From Olsenella sp. SW781 (GTDB taxonomy: Bacteria; Actinomycetota; Coriobacteriia; Coriobacteriales; Atopobiaceae), in contig NZ_SJOU01000003.1 in the NCBI RefSeq assembly GCF_012027725.1, positions 124,001 to 188,000 of the forward strand: DNA of 64,000 bases. The letters run 5' to 3'. A model generated the notes under the pieces. The model did not search any database, was not told the origin of the DNA, and saw nothing but the letters and a program-made list of their open reading frames with translations. Positions 39,305 through 49,062 of the stretch are shown here, in pieces. The position numbers were made by a program, and so were the translations under genes. Each line of letters begins with the position of its first letter. Position 1 is the stretch's first letter.

Positions 39305-40239
39305 TACTCAGCCGCCTCCTTCCCGAGTCGGATGCGCGGGTCGACGACCGCGTACAGGATGTCCACGATGAGGTAGACGGCCACGCAGATGACCGCGATG
39401 TACATGACGCCGCCCTGGATGAGGGGCAGGTCGCGGGAGTTGATCGCGTCGAGCAGGAGCTTGCCCATGCCCGGCATCATGAAGATCGACTCGATGAGGA
39501 TCGAGCCCGTGAGGATCTCGCCGAGCTGGGTGCCCGCGATGGTGATGATGGGGATGAGCGCGTTCCTCAGGCCGTGGGCGATGATGACCGTCCACTTTCG
39601 GACGCCCTTGGCCTCGGCGGTGCGCATGAAGTCCTGCGAGAGGACGTCGAGCATGCTCGTGCGCGTGACGCGGGCGATCGAGGCGGCGTAGCGCACACCG
39701 AGCGCGATCACCGGCAGCACGAAGGCCTGCCAGGTCTTGATGCCGGAGAGCGGGAACCACTTGAGCGTGAGCGCGAAGACGATCTGGAAGATCACGGCAA
39801 CCCAGAAGACCGGGGCGGAGATGCCCAGGATCGAGAGGGCCATGAGGGCGCGGTCGATCCACTTGCCGTGGTTGACGGCCGCGATGACGCCGATGAGGAG
39901 CCCGAGCGCGAGCGCGAACACGTAGGCGAGGCCGGCGAGGCGGGCCGTGGTGAGGAAGGCCTGGCCCATGAGGGTCACGACGGGCTTGCTCTGCGTGTAC
40001 GAGGTGCCGAAATCACCCTGCAGCATGTTGGTGAGCCAGCGCGCGTACTGCACCTCGACGGGGTCGTTCAGGCCCATCTGCTCGCGGATGCGCTCGACCG
40101 TCGCGTCGTCGGCCATCTCGCCCACCATGATGCGCACCGGGTCGCCCGGCACGATGTTCAGGACGAAGAACGTGATGGCGGAGATGGCGAAGACCACGCC
40201 GATCGCCAGCAGGACCCTCTTGATGAGAAAGCTTCTCAC
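39304..40239 (-). CDS. oppB: Oligopeptide ABC transporter permease OppB
   Basis: A 311-residue permease with six helices. The N-terminus (RSFLIKRVLLAIGVVFAISAITFFVLNIVPGDP) is the standard OppB/DppB opening. The EAA loop is TRTSMLDVLSQDFMRTAEAKGVRKWTVIIAHGLRNALIPIIT. The GTG start at 40239 has AAAGGAG 6 bases upstream. A hairpin separates it from oppA, which probably lowers permease relative to binding-protein expression. Confidence 0.94.
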   Translation of the reverse strand: MRSFLIKRVLLAIGVVFAISAITFFVLNIVPGDPVRIMVGEMADDATVERIREQMGLNDPVEVQYARWLTNMLQGDFGTSYTQSKPVVTLMGQAFLTTARLAGLAYVFALALGLLIGVIAAVNHGKWIDRALMALSILGISAPVFWVAVIFQIVFALTLKWFPLSGIKTWQAFVLPVIALGVRYAASIARVTRTSMLDVLSQDFMRTAEAKGVRKWTVIIAHGLRNALIPIITIAGTQLGEILTGSILIESIFMMPGMGKLLLDAINSRDLPLIQGGVMYIAVICVAVYLIVDILYAVVDPRIRLGKEAAE

Positions 40240-40308
40240 CGCCTGCTCCTTTCTTCTCGCTCGGGCGCGCCGCCCCCTCTCCTGCCGGATGCGCGCGCCG
40301 CAACGTGG

Positions 40309-40345
40309 GGCGCCCCGGCACGCAGGAGAGCCGTGCCGGGGTGCC
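40309..40345 (-). promoter_or_regulatory. Intercistronic hairpin between oppA and oppB
   Basis: Arms 40309-40322 and 40332-40345 pair over 14 bp with one mismatch (CCCCGGCAC/GTGCCGGGG) in the 123-base gap. Such hairpins after solute-binding genes commonly cause partial termination or stabilise the upstream mRNA; there is no uridine tract here. Confidence 0.55.
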
Positions 40346-40362
40346 CTCTCTCAGGACGTCGA

Positions 40363-42006
40363 CTAGGCCGAGTAGTTCGGGTCGGACGTGTCGATGTCGA
40401 TGTCGAACATGTGGTAGATCAGGTTGCCGACCTTGGCGTTCTTGACGTAGGACTTGGCGACGAAGGAGTTCTTCGGCCAGTACAGCGGAATCGTCGCAAA
40501 GTCGACGCGGGTGACCAGGTTGTCGGCCTGCTTGTAGAGGTCGGCGCGGACGTCCTGGTCCTGCTCCTGGCGCGCCTCGGTGACGAGCTGGTCGAACTCG
40601 GGGCTGTTGTAGAACGAGGACTTGCCCTTGGCGTTGTCGGAGAGGAAGTACGTGTAGAGGTGGTTGTCGCCGTCGGCATAGAGCGGGAACCAGCCCACGG
40701 CCGTGATCTGGCAGTTGCCGTCGGCCCAGTCGGAGGACCAGACGCCGTTGTCCTCGATGGTGAGCTTGAGGTCGACGCCAATCTCCTTCCAGTAGCTCTG
40801 GACGACGGTCATGTACGTCTCGTAGAGGTTTGCGCGGATCTTGGCCTCGAGCTGAAGGCCCTCGGCGCCGGCCTCCTTGATGAGCTCCTTGGCGCGCTCG
40901 GGGTCATACGGGATCTCGGCGTCGGAGTCGTGGCCCGGGGTCTGCGGGGCGAGCCAGCCCATGGCGGGCGTGCCGGCGCCGGCGAGGACGGTGTCCACGA
41001 GGGCCTGGCGGTCGATGGAGATGGAGAGCGCCTCGCGGACGCGCGGGTCGGTGAGGCCCATGTCGTCACGCAGGTTGAGGTTCACGAAGTGCACGCCGAG
41101 CGTCTCGTAGAGCGTGATCTGGTCCTTGACGTCCGGGTCCTCCTGGTACTGCTTGAGCAGCGTGGCCTCGAGGTCGCACCAGTCGATGTCGCCGTTCTTG
41201 AAGGCGAGGAGCTTGGTGTTGTTGTCGTCGTAGTAGATGATGTGGACCTCGTCGAGGGCGGGCTCGCCGTCGTGGTACTCGGCGAACTTCTCCATGACGA
41301 CCTCGGTGGTGTCGTCGTTGGAGACGATCTTGTACTTGCCGGTGCCCACGCAGTCGGTGCCCCAGCCCCACTTGCGGCCCTCGGACTCGACCTTCTCGAC
41401 GGCGGCCTGCGGGAAGATGTCCGCGTAGTTGATGCCGAGGTTGTTGATGAAGGAGACCATCGGGTACTCGAGGACGAAGGTGAAGTGGGTGTCGTCCTCG
41501 ACGGTCAGGCCCTCGAGCTCGGTGGCCTCGCCGTTGAGCATGGCCTTGGCGCCCTTGATCATGTCATACATGTAGGTGGACTTGGCCGCGGTCTCGGGCT
41601 TGAACATGCGCTCGAAGGAGAACTTGACGTCGTTGGCCGTGAGCGTGGAGCCGTCGTGGCACGTGATGCCCTCCTTGAGGGTGCAGTGCAGGGTCACGCC
41701 GTCATCCTCGAACGTGGGGATCTCGGTGAGCAGGCACGGGACGAGCTCGTTGTCCTCGGTCCAGCGCAGCGGGGCCTCGAAGATGCAGTCGGCAACCGAG
41801 GAGGAGCCGGAGTTCGTGGAAATCTGCATGTCCAGGCCGAGCTTGGGGTTGGACTGGCCGAAGCGCAGGATCTTCTTGACGGAGCCGTCCTCGTTGGTGG
41901 CGGGGGCCTCCTCCCCGCCGCATCCGGCGAGGGCCGCGGTGGCGGTGGCGGCACCCGCGAGGGCAGCGCCCTTCACGAAGCCGCGACGGGTGATCTTGTC
42001 GCTCAT
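40363..42006 (-). CDS. oppA: Peptide ABC transporter solute-binding lipoprotein OppA-like (family 5)
   Basis: A 547-residue extracytoplasmic binding protein. The leader MSDKITRRGFVKGAALAGAA has a twin-arginine motif (TRRGFVK) and a lipobox LAGC with Cys29. LTANDVKFSFERMF and DPRVREALSISIDRQAL are the hallmark motifs of family 5 (SBP_bac_5) proteins. Ligand (peptide or other) cannot be read from sequence, but two peptidase genes stand next to the operon. Of two nearby ATGs, 42006 is chosen because GGAGG lies 7 bases upstream. It is the first and probably most expressed gene of oppABCDF. Confidence 0.93.
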   Translation of the reverse strand: MSDKITRRGFVKGAALAGAATATAALAGCGGEEAPATNEDGSVKKILRFGQSNPKLGLDMQISTNSGSSSVADCIFEAPLRWTEDNELVPCLLTEIPTFEDDGVTLHCTLKEGITCHDGSTLTANDVKFSFERMFKPETAAKSTYMYDMIKGAKAMLNGEATELEGLTVEDDTHFTFVLEYPMVSFINNLGINYADIFPQAAVEKVESEGRKWGWGTDCVGTGKYKIVSNDDTTEVVMEKFAEYHDGEPALDEVHIIYYDDNNTKLLAFKNGDIDWCDLEATLLKQYQEDPDVKDQITLYETLGVHFVNLNLRDDMGLTDPRVREALSISIDRQALVDTVLAGAGTPAMGWLAPQTPGHDSDAEIPYDPERAKELIKEAGAEGLQLEAKIRANLYETYMTVVQSYWKEIGVDLKLTIEDNGVWSSDWADGNCQITAVGWFPLYADGDNHLYTYFLSDNAKGKSSFYNSPEFDQLVTEARQEQDQDVRADLYKQADNLVTRVDFATIPLYWPKNSFVAKSYVKNAKVGNLIYHMFDIDIDTSDPNYSA

Positions 42007-42160
42007 TGACATTCCTCCCTTGGTTACGTGGCGCGCCTTCCTCCGGCGCGCGGCATCTTCATTATGGGAGGCCAACTGTCAGTCCCTTGAAACCTTAACG
42101 TACGATTTACTTTGCTAAAGTCCTCTCGGCTTCCCCTCCCTTGAGCCCGGCCGGCCGTTG

Positions 42161-42350
42161 TCCCATCCGGGGTTGCGGCAATCCTGTCGACTTTGGCGTT
42201 GCCCAATCTGGGGTCGTGGCAGCAATCGGGCTGCCATAACCCCCAATCCCGCAACAGGGCGAGAAGAACGCCCAGTTGACGTCCCTCTCCGATTGCCACG
42301 ACCCCCAATGCGACAACGCGGCCTGCCCGGAAATTGCCGCGACCCCCAAT
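42161..42350. repeat. Array of GACCCCCAAT palindromic words
   Basis: The 434-base gap 42007-42440 contains no gene. Two forward words (42167-42182 and 42208-42226, form GGGGTYGYGGCA) face three complementary words (42231-42247, 42292-42309 and 42333-42350, form TTGCCRCGACCCCCAAT). In the middle lies a GGCGAGAAGAAC copy (42259-42269). The rest of the gap holds the oppA leader (42007 to about 42120, no firm promoter) and the rpsA terminator. Confidence 0.85.
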
Positions 42351-42387
42351 TCCGCAGCGCGCGGAGGCCAGCTCGCCCCCCCGACCG

Positions 42388-42417
42388 AAAAAAGGGCCGC
42401 CCCGTGGGGCGGCCCTT
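42388..42417 (-). terminator. Rho-independent terminator of rpsA
   Basis: A perfect 12-bp GC stem (42392-42403 with 42406-42417, 2-base loop) is followed on the minus strand by a run of six T. It starts 23 bases after the rpsA stop. It is the only textbook intrinsic terminator seen in the window. Confidence 0.92.
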
Positions 42418-42440
42418 GCTGAGGCTCCGTGAGAGAGGCG

Positions 42441-43613
42441 CTACTCGGCGTCCTCGTCCTTCTCGGCAGGCTTGTCGCTCTCGGGGAGCGGCTTGACCTC
42501 GACCTCGGTGCCGAGGGTCTCGGCCGCGGCCTTCATGGAGAGGGAGATGCGACGACGGTCGAGGTCGATCTCCATGACCTTCACCTGGACGGTGTCGCCC
42601 ACGGTGCAGACCTGGGACGGCTGGTCGACATGCTGCTTGGCCATCTCGGAGATGTGCACGAGGCCCTCCACGCCCTCGCCGAGGTCGACGAACGCGCCGA
42701 AGGTGACGAGCTTGGTGACGGTGCCCTCGACGATGGCGTCGACCGGGTACTTCTTGACGAGGGAGCGCCAGGGGTCCTCGGTGGTCTGCTTGAGGCCGAG
42801 GGAGATGCGCTCGCGGTTGAGGTCGACGTCGAGAACCTGGACCTCGACCTCCTGGCCGACCTTGACGACCTCGGAGGGGTGGTTGACGTGGTTCCAGGAG
42901 AGCTCGGAGATGTGCACGAGGCCGTCGATGCCGCCGAGGTCGACGAAGGCGCCGAAGTCGACGATCGAGGAGACGGTGCCCTTGAGGCGCATGCCGACCT
43001 GCAGCTTGGAGAGGATCTCCTGGCGCTCGGCCTTGCGGGCCTCCTCGAGGACGACGCGGCGGGAGAGGACGACGTTGTTGCGGTTGCGGTCCATCTCGAT
43101 GACGCGGGCCTCGATTCGGGTGCCGAGGTAGGCGTTGAGGTCCTTGACGCGACGGAGGTCGACGAGGGAGGCGGGCAGGAAGCCGCGCAGGCCGATGTCG
43201 AGGATCAGGCCGCCCTTGACGACCTCAATGACCTCGCCCTCGACGGTCTCGCCGGAGTTGAACTTCTCCTCGACGGCGTTCCAGGCGCGCTCGTACTCGG
43301 CACGCTTCTTGGACAGGACGAGACGGCCCTCCTTGTCCTCCTTCTGGAGAACGAGCGCCTCGATCTCGTCACCCATGGCGACGACCTCGGCCGGGTTGAT
43401 GTCCTTGCGGATGGAGAGCTCGCGGGACGGGATGACGCCCTCGGACTTGTAGCCGATGTCAAGCAGAACCTCATCGCGCTCGATCTTGACGACGGTGCCG
43501 GTGACAAGATCGCCCTCATCGAAGTCGGTCACGGTGCCGTCGATGAGGTTGTTCATCTCCTCGTCTGAGATGTCATCCAGGGAGAAGATGGACGAGTTCT
43601 GAATCTCACTCAA
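42441..43613 (-). CDS. rpsA: 30S ribosomal protein S1
   Basis: A 390-residue S1 protein with four S1/OB domains (about 33-103, 118-187, 202-272 and 287-357), shorter than the six-domain enterobacterial form, as usual in Gram-positives. DEVLLDIGYKSEGVIPSRELS, VVKGGLILDIGLRGFLPASLV, VDFGAFVDLGGIDGLVHISELSW and VTFGAFVDLGEGVEGLVHISEM mark them. An acidic tail (DKPAEKDEDAE) ends it. The TTG at 43613 is preferred over the ATG at 43652: AAAGGGG lies 7-8 bases before the TTG and the ATG has no SD. Confidence 0.95.
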   Translation of the reverse strand: MSEIQNSSIFSLDDISDEEMNNLIDGTVTDFDEGDLVTGTVVKIERDEVLLDIGYKSEGVIPSRELSIRKDINPAEVVAMGDEIEALVLQKEDKEGRLVLSKKRAEYERAWNAVEEKFNSGETVEGEVIEVVKGGLILDIGLRGFLPASLVDLRRVKDLNAYLGTRIEARVIEMDRNRNNVVLSRRVVLEEARKAERQEILSKLQVGMRLKGTVSSIVDFGAFVDLGGIDGLVHISELSWNHVNHPSEVVKVGQEVEVQVLDVDLNRERISLGLKQTTEDPWRSLVKKYPVDAIVEGTVTKLVTFGAFVDLGEGVEGLVHISEMAKQHVDQPSQVCTVGDTVQVKVMEIDLDRRRISLSMKAAAETLGTEVEVKPLPESDKPAEKDEDAE

Positions 43614-43758
43614 AGGTGGACCCCTTTCGAACAACGGGGCCCCGGTCGTCATGGTCGCTGCCTGCAGTGCCTAGAATCGTGGCGTCTACGTGGAAACTTA
43701 CATGCTCTCGGGGGCCGACAGATACGGTTGTGCGGGCCCCTGTGCCCACACGTGGACT

Positions 43759-43788
43759 AGAGTAGCGTTATGTGAGTGTGTATTTCAA
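43759..43788 (-). promoter_or_regulatory. Probable rpsA promoter
   Basis: TTGAAA (43788-43783) and TACTCT (43764-43759) on the minus strand with an 18-base spacer, about 145 bases upstream of the TTG start. The long untranslated leader between them would leave room for S1 autoregulation, but I see no defined element. Confidence 0.45.
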
Positions 43789-43892
43789 GCGGAACTCTTG
43801 GGTATCTAGTAATTTTCTTACAGGAAATCTGCGGGGACGTCGCGCGCGCCCGAGGCGACGCAACGTCCCCTGACGCGACCAGGGAGGCCACC

Positions 43893-44642
43893 GTGATACG
43901 AGCCGTGCTCTTCGACCTCGACGACACGCTGCTGCGCCTCAACCTCACGGCCTTCGTGGCGCGCTACGTCGCCGGCGCCTCTCGGCTGCTCGCCGAGGCC
44001 GCGCGCACGAGCCCGGCCGCCCTCGGGGTCCCCTTCGTGCGGAGCCTGCTCGCCATCGACTCGCAGGACCGGCAGGACTCGCTCACCAACGAGCAGCTCT
44101 TCAACCAGACGTTCCAGGCGGCCTCGGGCATCCCGCTCGACGACCCCGTCATCCACGACCTCATCGACTGCTACGAGCGCGAGGTCGTCCCCGGCTACGC
44201 GCGCGGCATCGTGGCGGCGCGCCCCGTCGAGGGCGCGCGCGAGGCTATCGACGCCGTCTGGTCCGAGGGCCTCGTCTGCGCGCTCGCCACCAACCCCACG
44301 TTCTCCCTCGCCTGCGACCGCGCCCGGATGGAGTGGGCGGGCGTCCACGTGGACGACTTCGCCCTCGTCTCCACCATCTCGAACTCCACGCGCTGCAAGC
44401 CGAGCGCCCGCTACTACCAGGAGTTCGCCAACCTCCTGGGCGTTCGTCTCGAGGAGTGCCTCATGGTCGGCAACGACGCCGTGCGCGACCTGCCGCGCGC
44501 CGACTGCGGCCTGCGCACCGCCTACGTGGGCCACGCCCGGCCCAAGCGCGCCGTCTGGCGCGGCTCCATGGCCGAGCTCGCCCGCGAGCTGCCGGGCCTG
44601 GTCCGCCGACTCAACGAGGCCGACGCGCGCAAGGCGCGCTGA
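43893..44642 (+). CDS. HAD superfamily hydrolase
   Basis: A 249-residue HAD phosphatase. VLFDLDDTLLRL carries the nucleophile Asp8 and the acid Asp10; ALATNPTFS is motif II; CKPSARYYQEF holds the motif III lysine; LMVGNDAVRDLPRADCGLRTAYV is motif IV. A long helical cap (about 20-110) follows motif I. Substrate unknown. The GTG at 43893 is preceded by GGAGG with 5 bases spacing; the longer frame upstream covers the promoter region. Confidence 0.92.
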   Translation: MIRAVLFDLDDTLLRLNLTAFVARYVAGASRLLAEAARTSPAALGVPFVRSLLAIDSQDRQDSLTNEQLFNQTFQAASGIPLDDPVIHDLIDCYEREVVPGYARGIVAARPVEGAREAIDAVWSEGLVCALATNPTFSLACDRARMEWAGVHVDDFALVSTISNSTRCKPSARYYQEFANLLGVRLEECLMVGNDAVRDLPRADCGLRTAYVGHARPKRAVWRGSMAELARELPGLVRRLNEADARKAR

Positions 44643-44678
44643 GGCGGGGCGCCCGGGGCCGTTTTGGCGCCGCCCTAG

Positions 44679-44766
44679 AAGACCGGGGTGTACATATCCC
44701 CCTCCGGCTCAGACAAAGGGACAGTTGCGAGAATAGGTGAGGGGTAGATATGTACACCCCGGTCTT
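44679..44766. repeat. 20-bp perfect inverted repeat after the HAD gene
   Basis: 44679-44698 (AAGACCGGGGTGTACATATC) is the exact reverse complement of 44747-44766, across a 48-base loop with CCCCTC/GAGGGG at its ends. A short T run follows on the plus strand, so it may end the HAD transcript. The rest of the 411-base gap (44643-45053) has no gene; a GGCGAGAAGAACC word sits at 44902 and GTTCTTCTCGCC at 45023. Confidence 0.88.
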
Positions 44767-44976
44767 TTACCCATGCCACCTCGGCGCCAGAAGTCCCGCC
44801 TCATGGGGTGGCCGCCCCTCCCCCGTGGCCGGATAATCCCCCTTTTGCCGGGAACTCTCCCTGGTTGGGCGCAACCTTTGATGCGCCACAAGCCCCACGG
44901 GGCGAGAAGAACCGTCACGCTCCCGAATCCGCCCCTTTCCACGGCGGTTGGGCCGCCGCGGGCGCCGCCACAGAAA

Positions 44977-45015
44977 CGCCGCCCCGCACGACCGCGGGGG
45001 TCGGGCGGGGCGGCG
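44977..45015 (-). terminator. Probable glnA terminator
   Basis: Arms 44977-44993 and 44999-45015 pair over 17 bp with one mismatch around a 5-base loop, about 40 bases after the glnA stop. On the minus strand TTTCTG follows, a weak uridine run. Confidence 0.6.
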
Positions 45016-45053
45016 ACGGGAGGTTCTTCTCGCCAGGCGGGCTGGCCGGGGCG

Positions 45054-47144
<2,091 letters not shown>

Positions 47145-47278
47145 GTGCGCCCCTTTTCGTCGTCGGCGTTGTGGCTTACGGCGGAATACTCTAAGGGGTC
47201 ATTATTTCACGACCGTTGCCCCCGCGTGAAGCTCGCGGTGACGTTTGGTTGCCGTCGTGGGGCGTCCCGGTAACGAAC

Positions 47279-47389
47279 GGCCGTGCGGAGGGGGCAGCCG
47301 CCGTGCAAAGGGGACAGTCACTTTTGCACGGTGCTCGCGTGCAAAAGTGACTGTCCCCTTTGCACGGCGGCTGCCCCCTCCGCACGGCC
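47279..47389. repeat. REP-like palindrome, site 3 (51-bp perfect arms)
   Basis: 47279-47329 and 47339-47389 are exact reverse complements (51 bp, 9-base loop). The inner part is the GTGCAAAGGGGACAGTCAC core; the outer part is a second module (GTGCGGAGGGGGCAGCCGC). A GTCCTTCTCGCC word follows at 47401. It occupies the gap between the AAA/DUF4143 ATPase gene and glnA. Confidence 0.95.
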
Positions 47390-47414
47390 CCCTCTGCACG
47401 GTCCTTCTCGCCCG

Positions 47415-48770
47415 TCACTTCTCCAGAAACCACTTCCAGGCCGGTACCACCCGCACGGTCCCGCCCGGCGTTGAGACCTCGTCCTCCTCGTCAAGCGTCA
47501 CGAGCGTCGAAGTCGAAAGGCTCGTCTCGGCCATCGCCCGCTCCAGGTTGCCGACCTCGCTTCGATACTTTGTCGAACGGGCTCCGCCCTCCCCCGGCCG
47601 CGTTGCCCCGCTCTCAACGGCAACCTGCACCAGCTCGTACTCGGCCGCGAGCAGCGCGTCGCCAACCACGAAATCCACCTCCGGGCATGCGGGCGAGCTG
47701 TAGCGGGCAATGACCCGGTCGCGATCTCCAGCGTGACGCCGCTTGAGCCCCATGAAGACCGCGGTCTCCAGCCTCTGCCCCAGGTCGACGTGACTGGCGG
47801 GCGCCACGGCGAGCGAGAGTCCCTGGTCCACGGAGTACAGCTTGTAGGCCGCCTTGGGGTTGTCGGCAATCGAGCGCGAATAGTCCGCGAGCTTGAACGC
47901 CAGATGAGCGTCCTGGAAGTCGTCGAGCAGCGCATAGGCCGACTCACTCGATATGGAAACCCCGGCGCCGCGCATGGCGTTTACCTGCTTGTTCACCGAG
48001 AACTTCAGGCCCGTCGAGCGTAGCGCGGCGAGGGCGAGCCGCCGCCCCGCCCTGAACGACGCGTTCCCAAAGCGCTCGAGCACATCCTTGGTCACAATCT
48101 CGTCAGCATAGGCCTGCAAGAGCCGCACGCGGTCGATGGGGGTCATGCCCTGGACCGCGGGAAAGCCGCCGATGTCGAGATAGCTGAGAAATGCCTGAGA
48201 GAGCGCCGCCGCATCGCGCGTCGTGAAGATCTGGCCGGACGGAAGCGCGTCCCACCCGTGAAACGAGCAGAACTCGGCGAAGTCGAGCGGCCAAACCTCC
48301 GTTGCAAGCGAGCGGCCCCTCAGCCTGGTGGGGATGTCCAGAGAGAGCAGCTTCGAGGACGAGCCTGTGAGCACGAGCGTCACGTCGTTCTGCTCGGCGA
48401 CGCGCCGCGCGAACGACGCCCAGTTGGGTATGTCCTGGATCTCGTCGAAGAAGAGGTAGCAGCCCCGAGCCGCTGCGGGGACGAGCGCGTAGTAGGCGTC
48501 CAGGACCCGCGACGCCGTGAGCTCGTCAAGCTCGCCCAAGCGGTCGTCGTCAAAGGGGAAGTACAGCATGAGCTCCCGCGGAACGCCCGAGCGCGCCAGG
48601 TCATCCATGAGCTGGAACAGGCGGAACGTCTTGCCGCAGCGCCGCACGCCGATGAGGGTTGTGATGATGTTGCGACGCGCGGGGGCGGGCAGCTCGCCAA
48701 GCGCGTCACGTCGGCGCACGTATGTCGGGAGCTCATAGGCAAGGTACTCCGCCACGAGCTGCTCATACAT
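47415..48770 (-). CDS. AAA ATPase with DUF4143 (archaeal-type ATP-binding family)
   Basis: A 451-residue protein of the common AAA_14/DUF4143 family, which has no firm function (often suspected toxin-antitoxin or mobile). Walker A LIGVRRCGKTFRLF is at about 39-52, Walker B CYLFFDEIQDIPNW, and sensor LVLTGSSSKLLS. The C-terminal DUF4143 part ends in a nuclease-like core (PACPEVDFVVGDALLAAEYELVQVAVE), resembling a PD-(D/E)xK strand pattern. ATG 48770 has GGAG 6 bases upstream; an in-frame TTG at 48782 is less likely. Two long palindromes flank the gene and twin operators overlap its promoter. Confidence 0.88.
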   Translation of the reverse strand: MYEQLVAEYLAYELPTYVRRRDALGELPAPARRNIITTLIGVRRCGKTFRLFQLMDDLARSGVPRELMLYFPFDDDRLGELDELTASRVLDAYYALVPAAARGCYLFFDEIQDIPNWASFARRVAEQNDVTLVLTGSSSKLLSLDIPTRLRGRSLATEVWPLDFAEFCSFHGWDALPSGQIFTTRDAAALSQAFLSYLDIGGFPAVQGMTPIDRVRLLQAYADEIVTKDVLERFGNASFRAGRRLALAALRSTGLKFSVNKQVNAMRGAGVSISSESAYALLDDFQDAHLAFKLADYSRSIADNPKAAYKLYSVDQGLSLAVAPASHVDLGQRLETAVFMGLKRRHAGDRDRVIARYSSPACPEVDFVVGDALLAAEYELVQVAVESGATRPGEGGARSTKYRSEVGNLERAMAETSLSTSTLVTLDEEDEVSTPGGTVRVVPAWKWFLEK

Positions 48771-48780
48771 GGGATGCTCC

Positions 48781-48837
48781 AATCTTCTTCGGATTTCGGA
48801 GAAGATTGTACCTTAGCTTCTTCGGAATCCGAAGAAG
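48781..48837 (-). promoter_or_regulatory. Promoter with twin palindromic operators for the DUF4143 ATPase
   Basis: The minus strand has TTCGGA (48833-48828), a 17-base spacer and a good -10 TACAAT (48810-48805). One palindrome, CTTCTTCGGA-A-TCCGAAGAAG type (48817-48837), covers the -35. A second, related one (48781-48807) starts at the -10 and runs to the SD. The layout fits binding of a dimeric repressor at two sites. Confidence 0.65.
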
Positions 48838-48842
48838 TTTGG

Positions 48843-49001
48843 CGTGCGAGGGGGCCGTGCAGAGGGGGCAGCCGCCGTGCAAAGGGGACCGTGCAAAGGG
48901 GACAGTCACTTTTGCACGCGAACACCGTGCAAAAGTGACTGTCCCCTTTGCACGGTCCCCTTTGCACGGCGGCTGCCCCCTCTGCACGGCCCCCTCGCAC
49001 G
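48843..49001. repeat. REP-like palindrome, site 4 (75-bp perfect arms)
   Basis: 48843-48917 and 48927-49001 are exact reverse complements over 75 bases with a 9-base loop. From the centre outward each arm stacks the GTGCAAAGGGGACAGTCAC core, a CCGTGCAAAGGGGAC unit, a GTGCAGAGGGGGCAGCCGC unit and a GTGCGAGGGGGC unit. GTCCTTCTCGCC follows at 49016. Confidence 0.95.
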
Positions 49002-49027
49002 GCCTCCTCCGCACGGTCCTTCTCGCC

Positions 49028-49033
49028 TACAAT
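49028..49033 (+). promoter_or_regulatory. Possible polA -10 element
   Basis: TACAAT at 49028-49033 lies 29 bases before the polA ATG. No convincing -35 is present; that position falls at the outer edge of the adjacent palindrome. Confidence 0.35.
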
Positions 49034-49062
49034 GATGCGAGCCAACAGACGAGAGGACGCAC

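Noticed and set aside
42441-43652. ATG at 43652 as the rpsA start
   Set aside because: No SD precedes it, while the TTG at 43613 has AAAGGGG at proper spacing and gives the usual short N-terminus.
47245-47713. Small frames translating to KGTVTFAR / GDSHFCT-type peptides over the REP-like palindromes
   Set aside because: The same peptides arise from every palindrome copy in several frames and on both strands; they reflect the repeat, not a gene.
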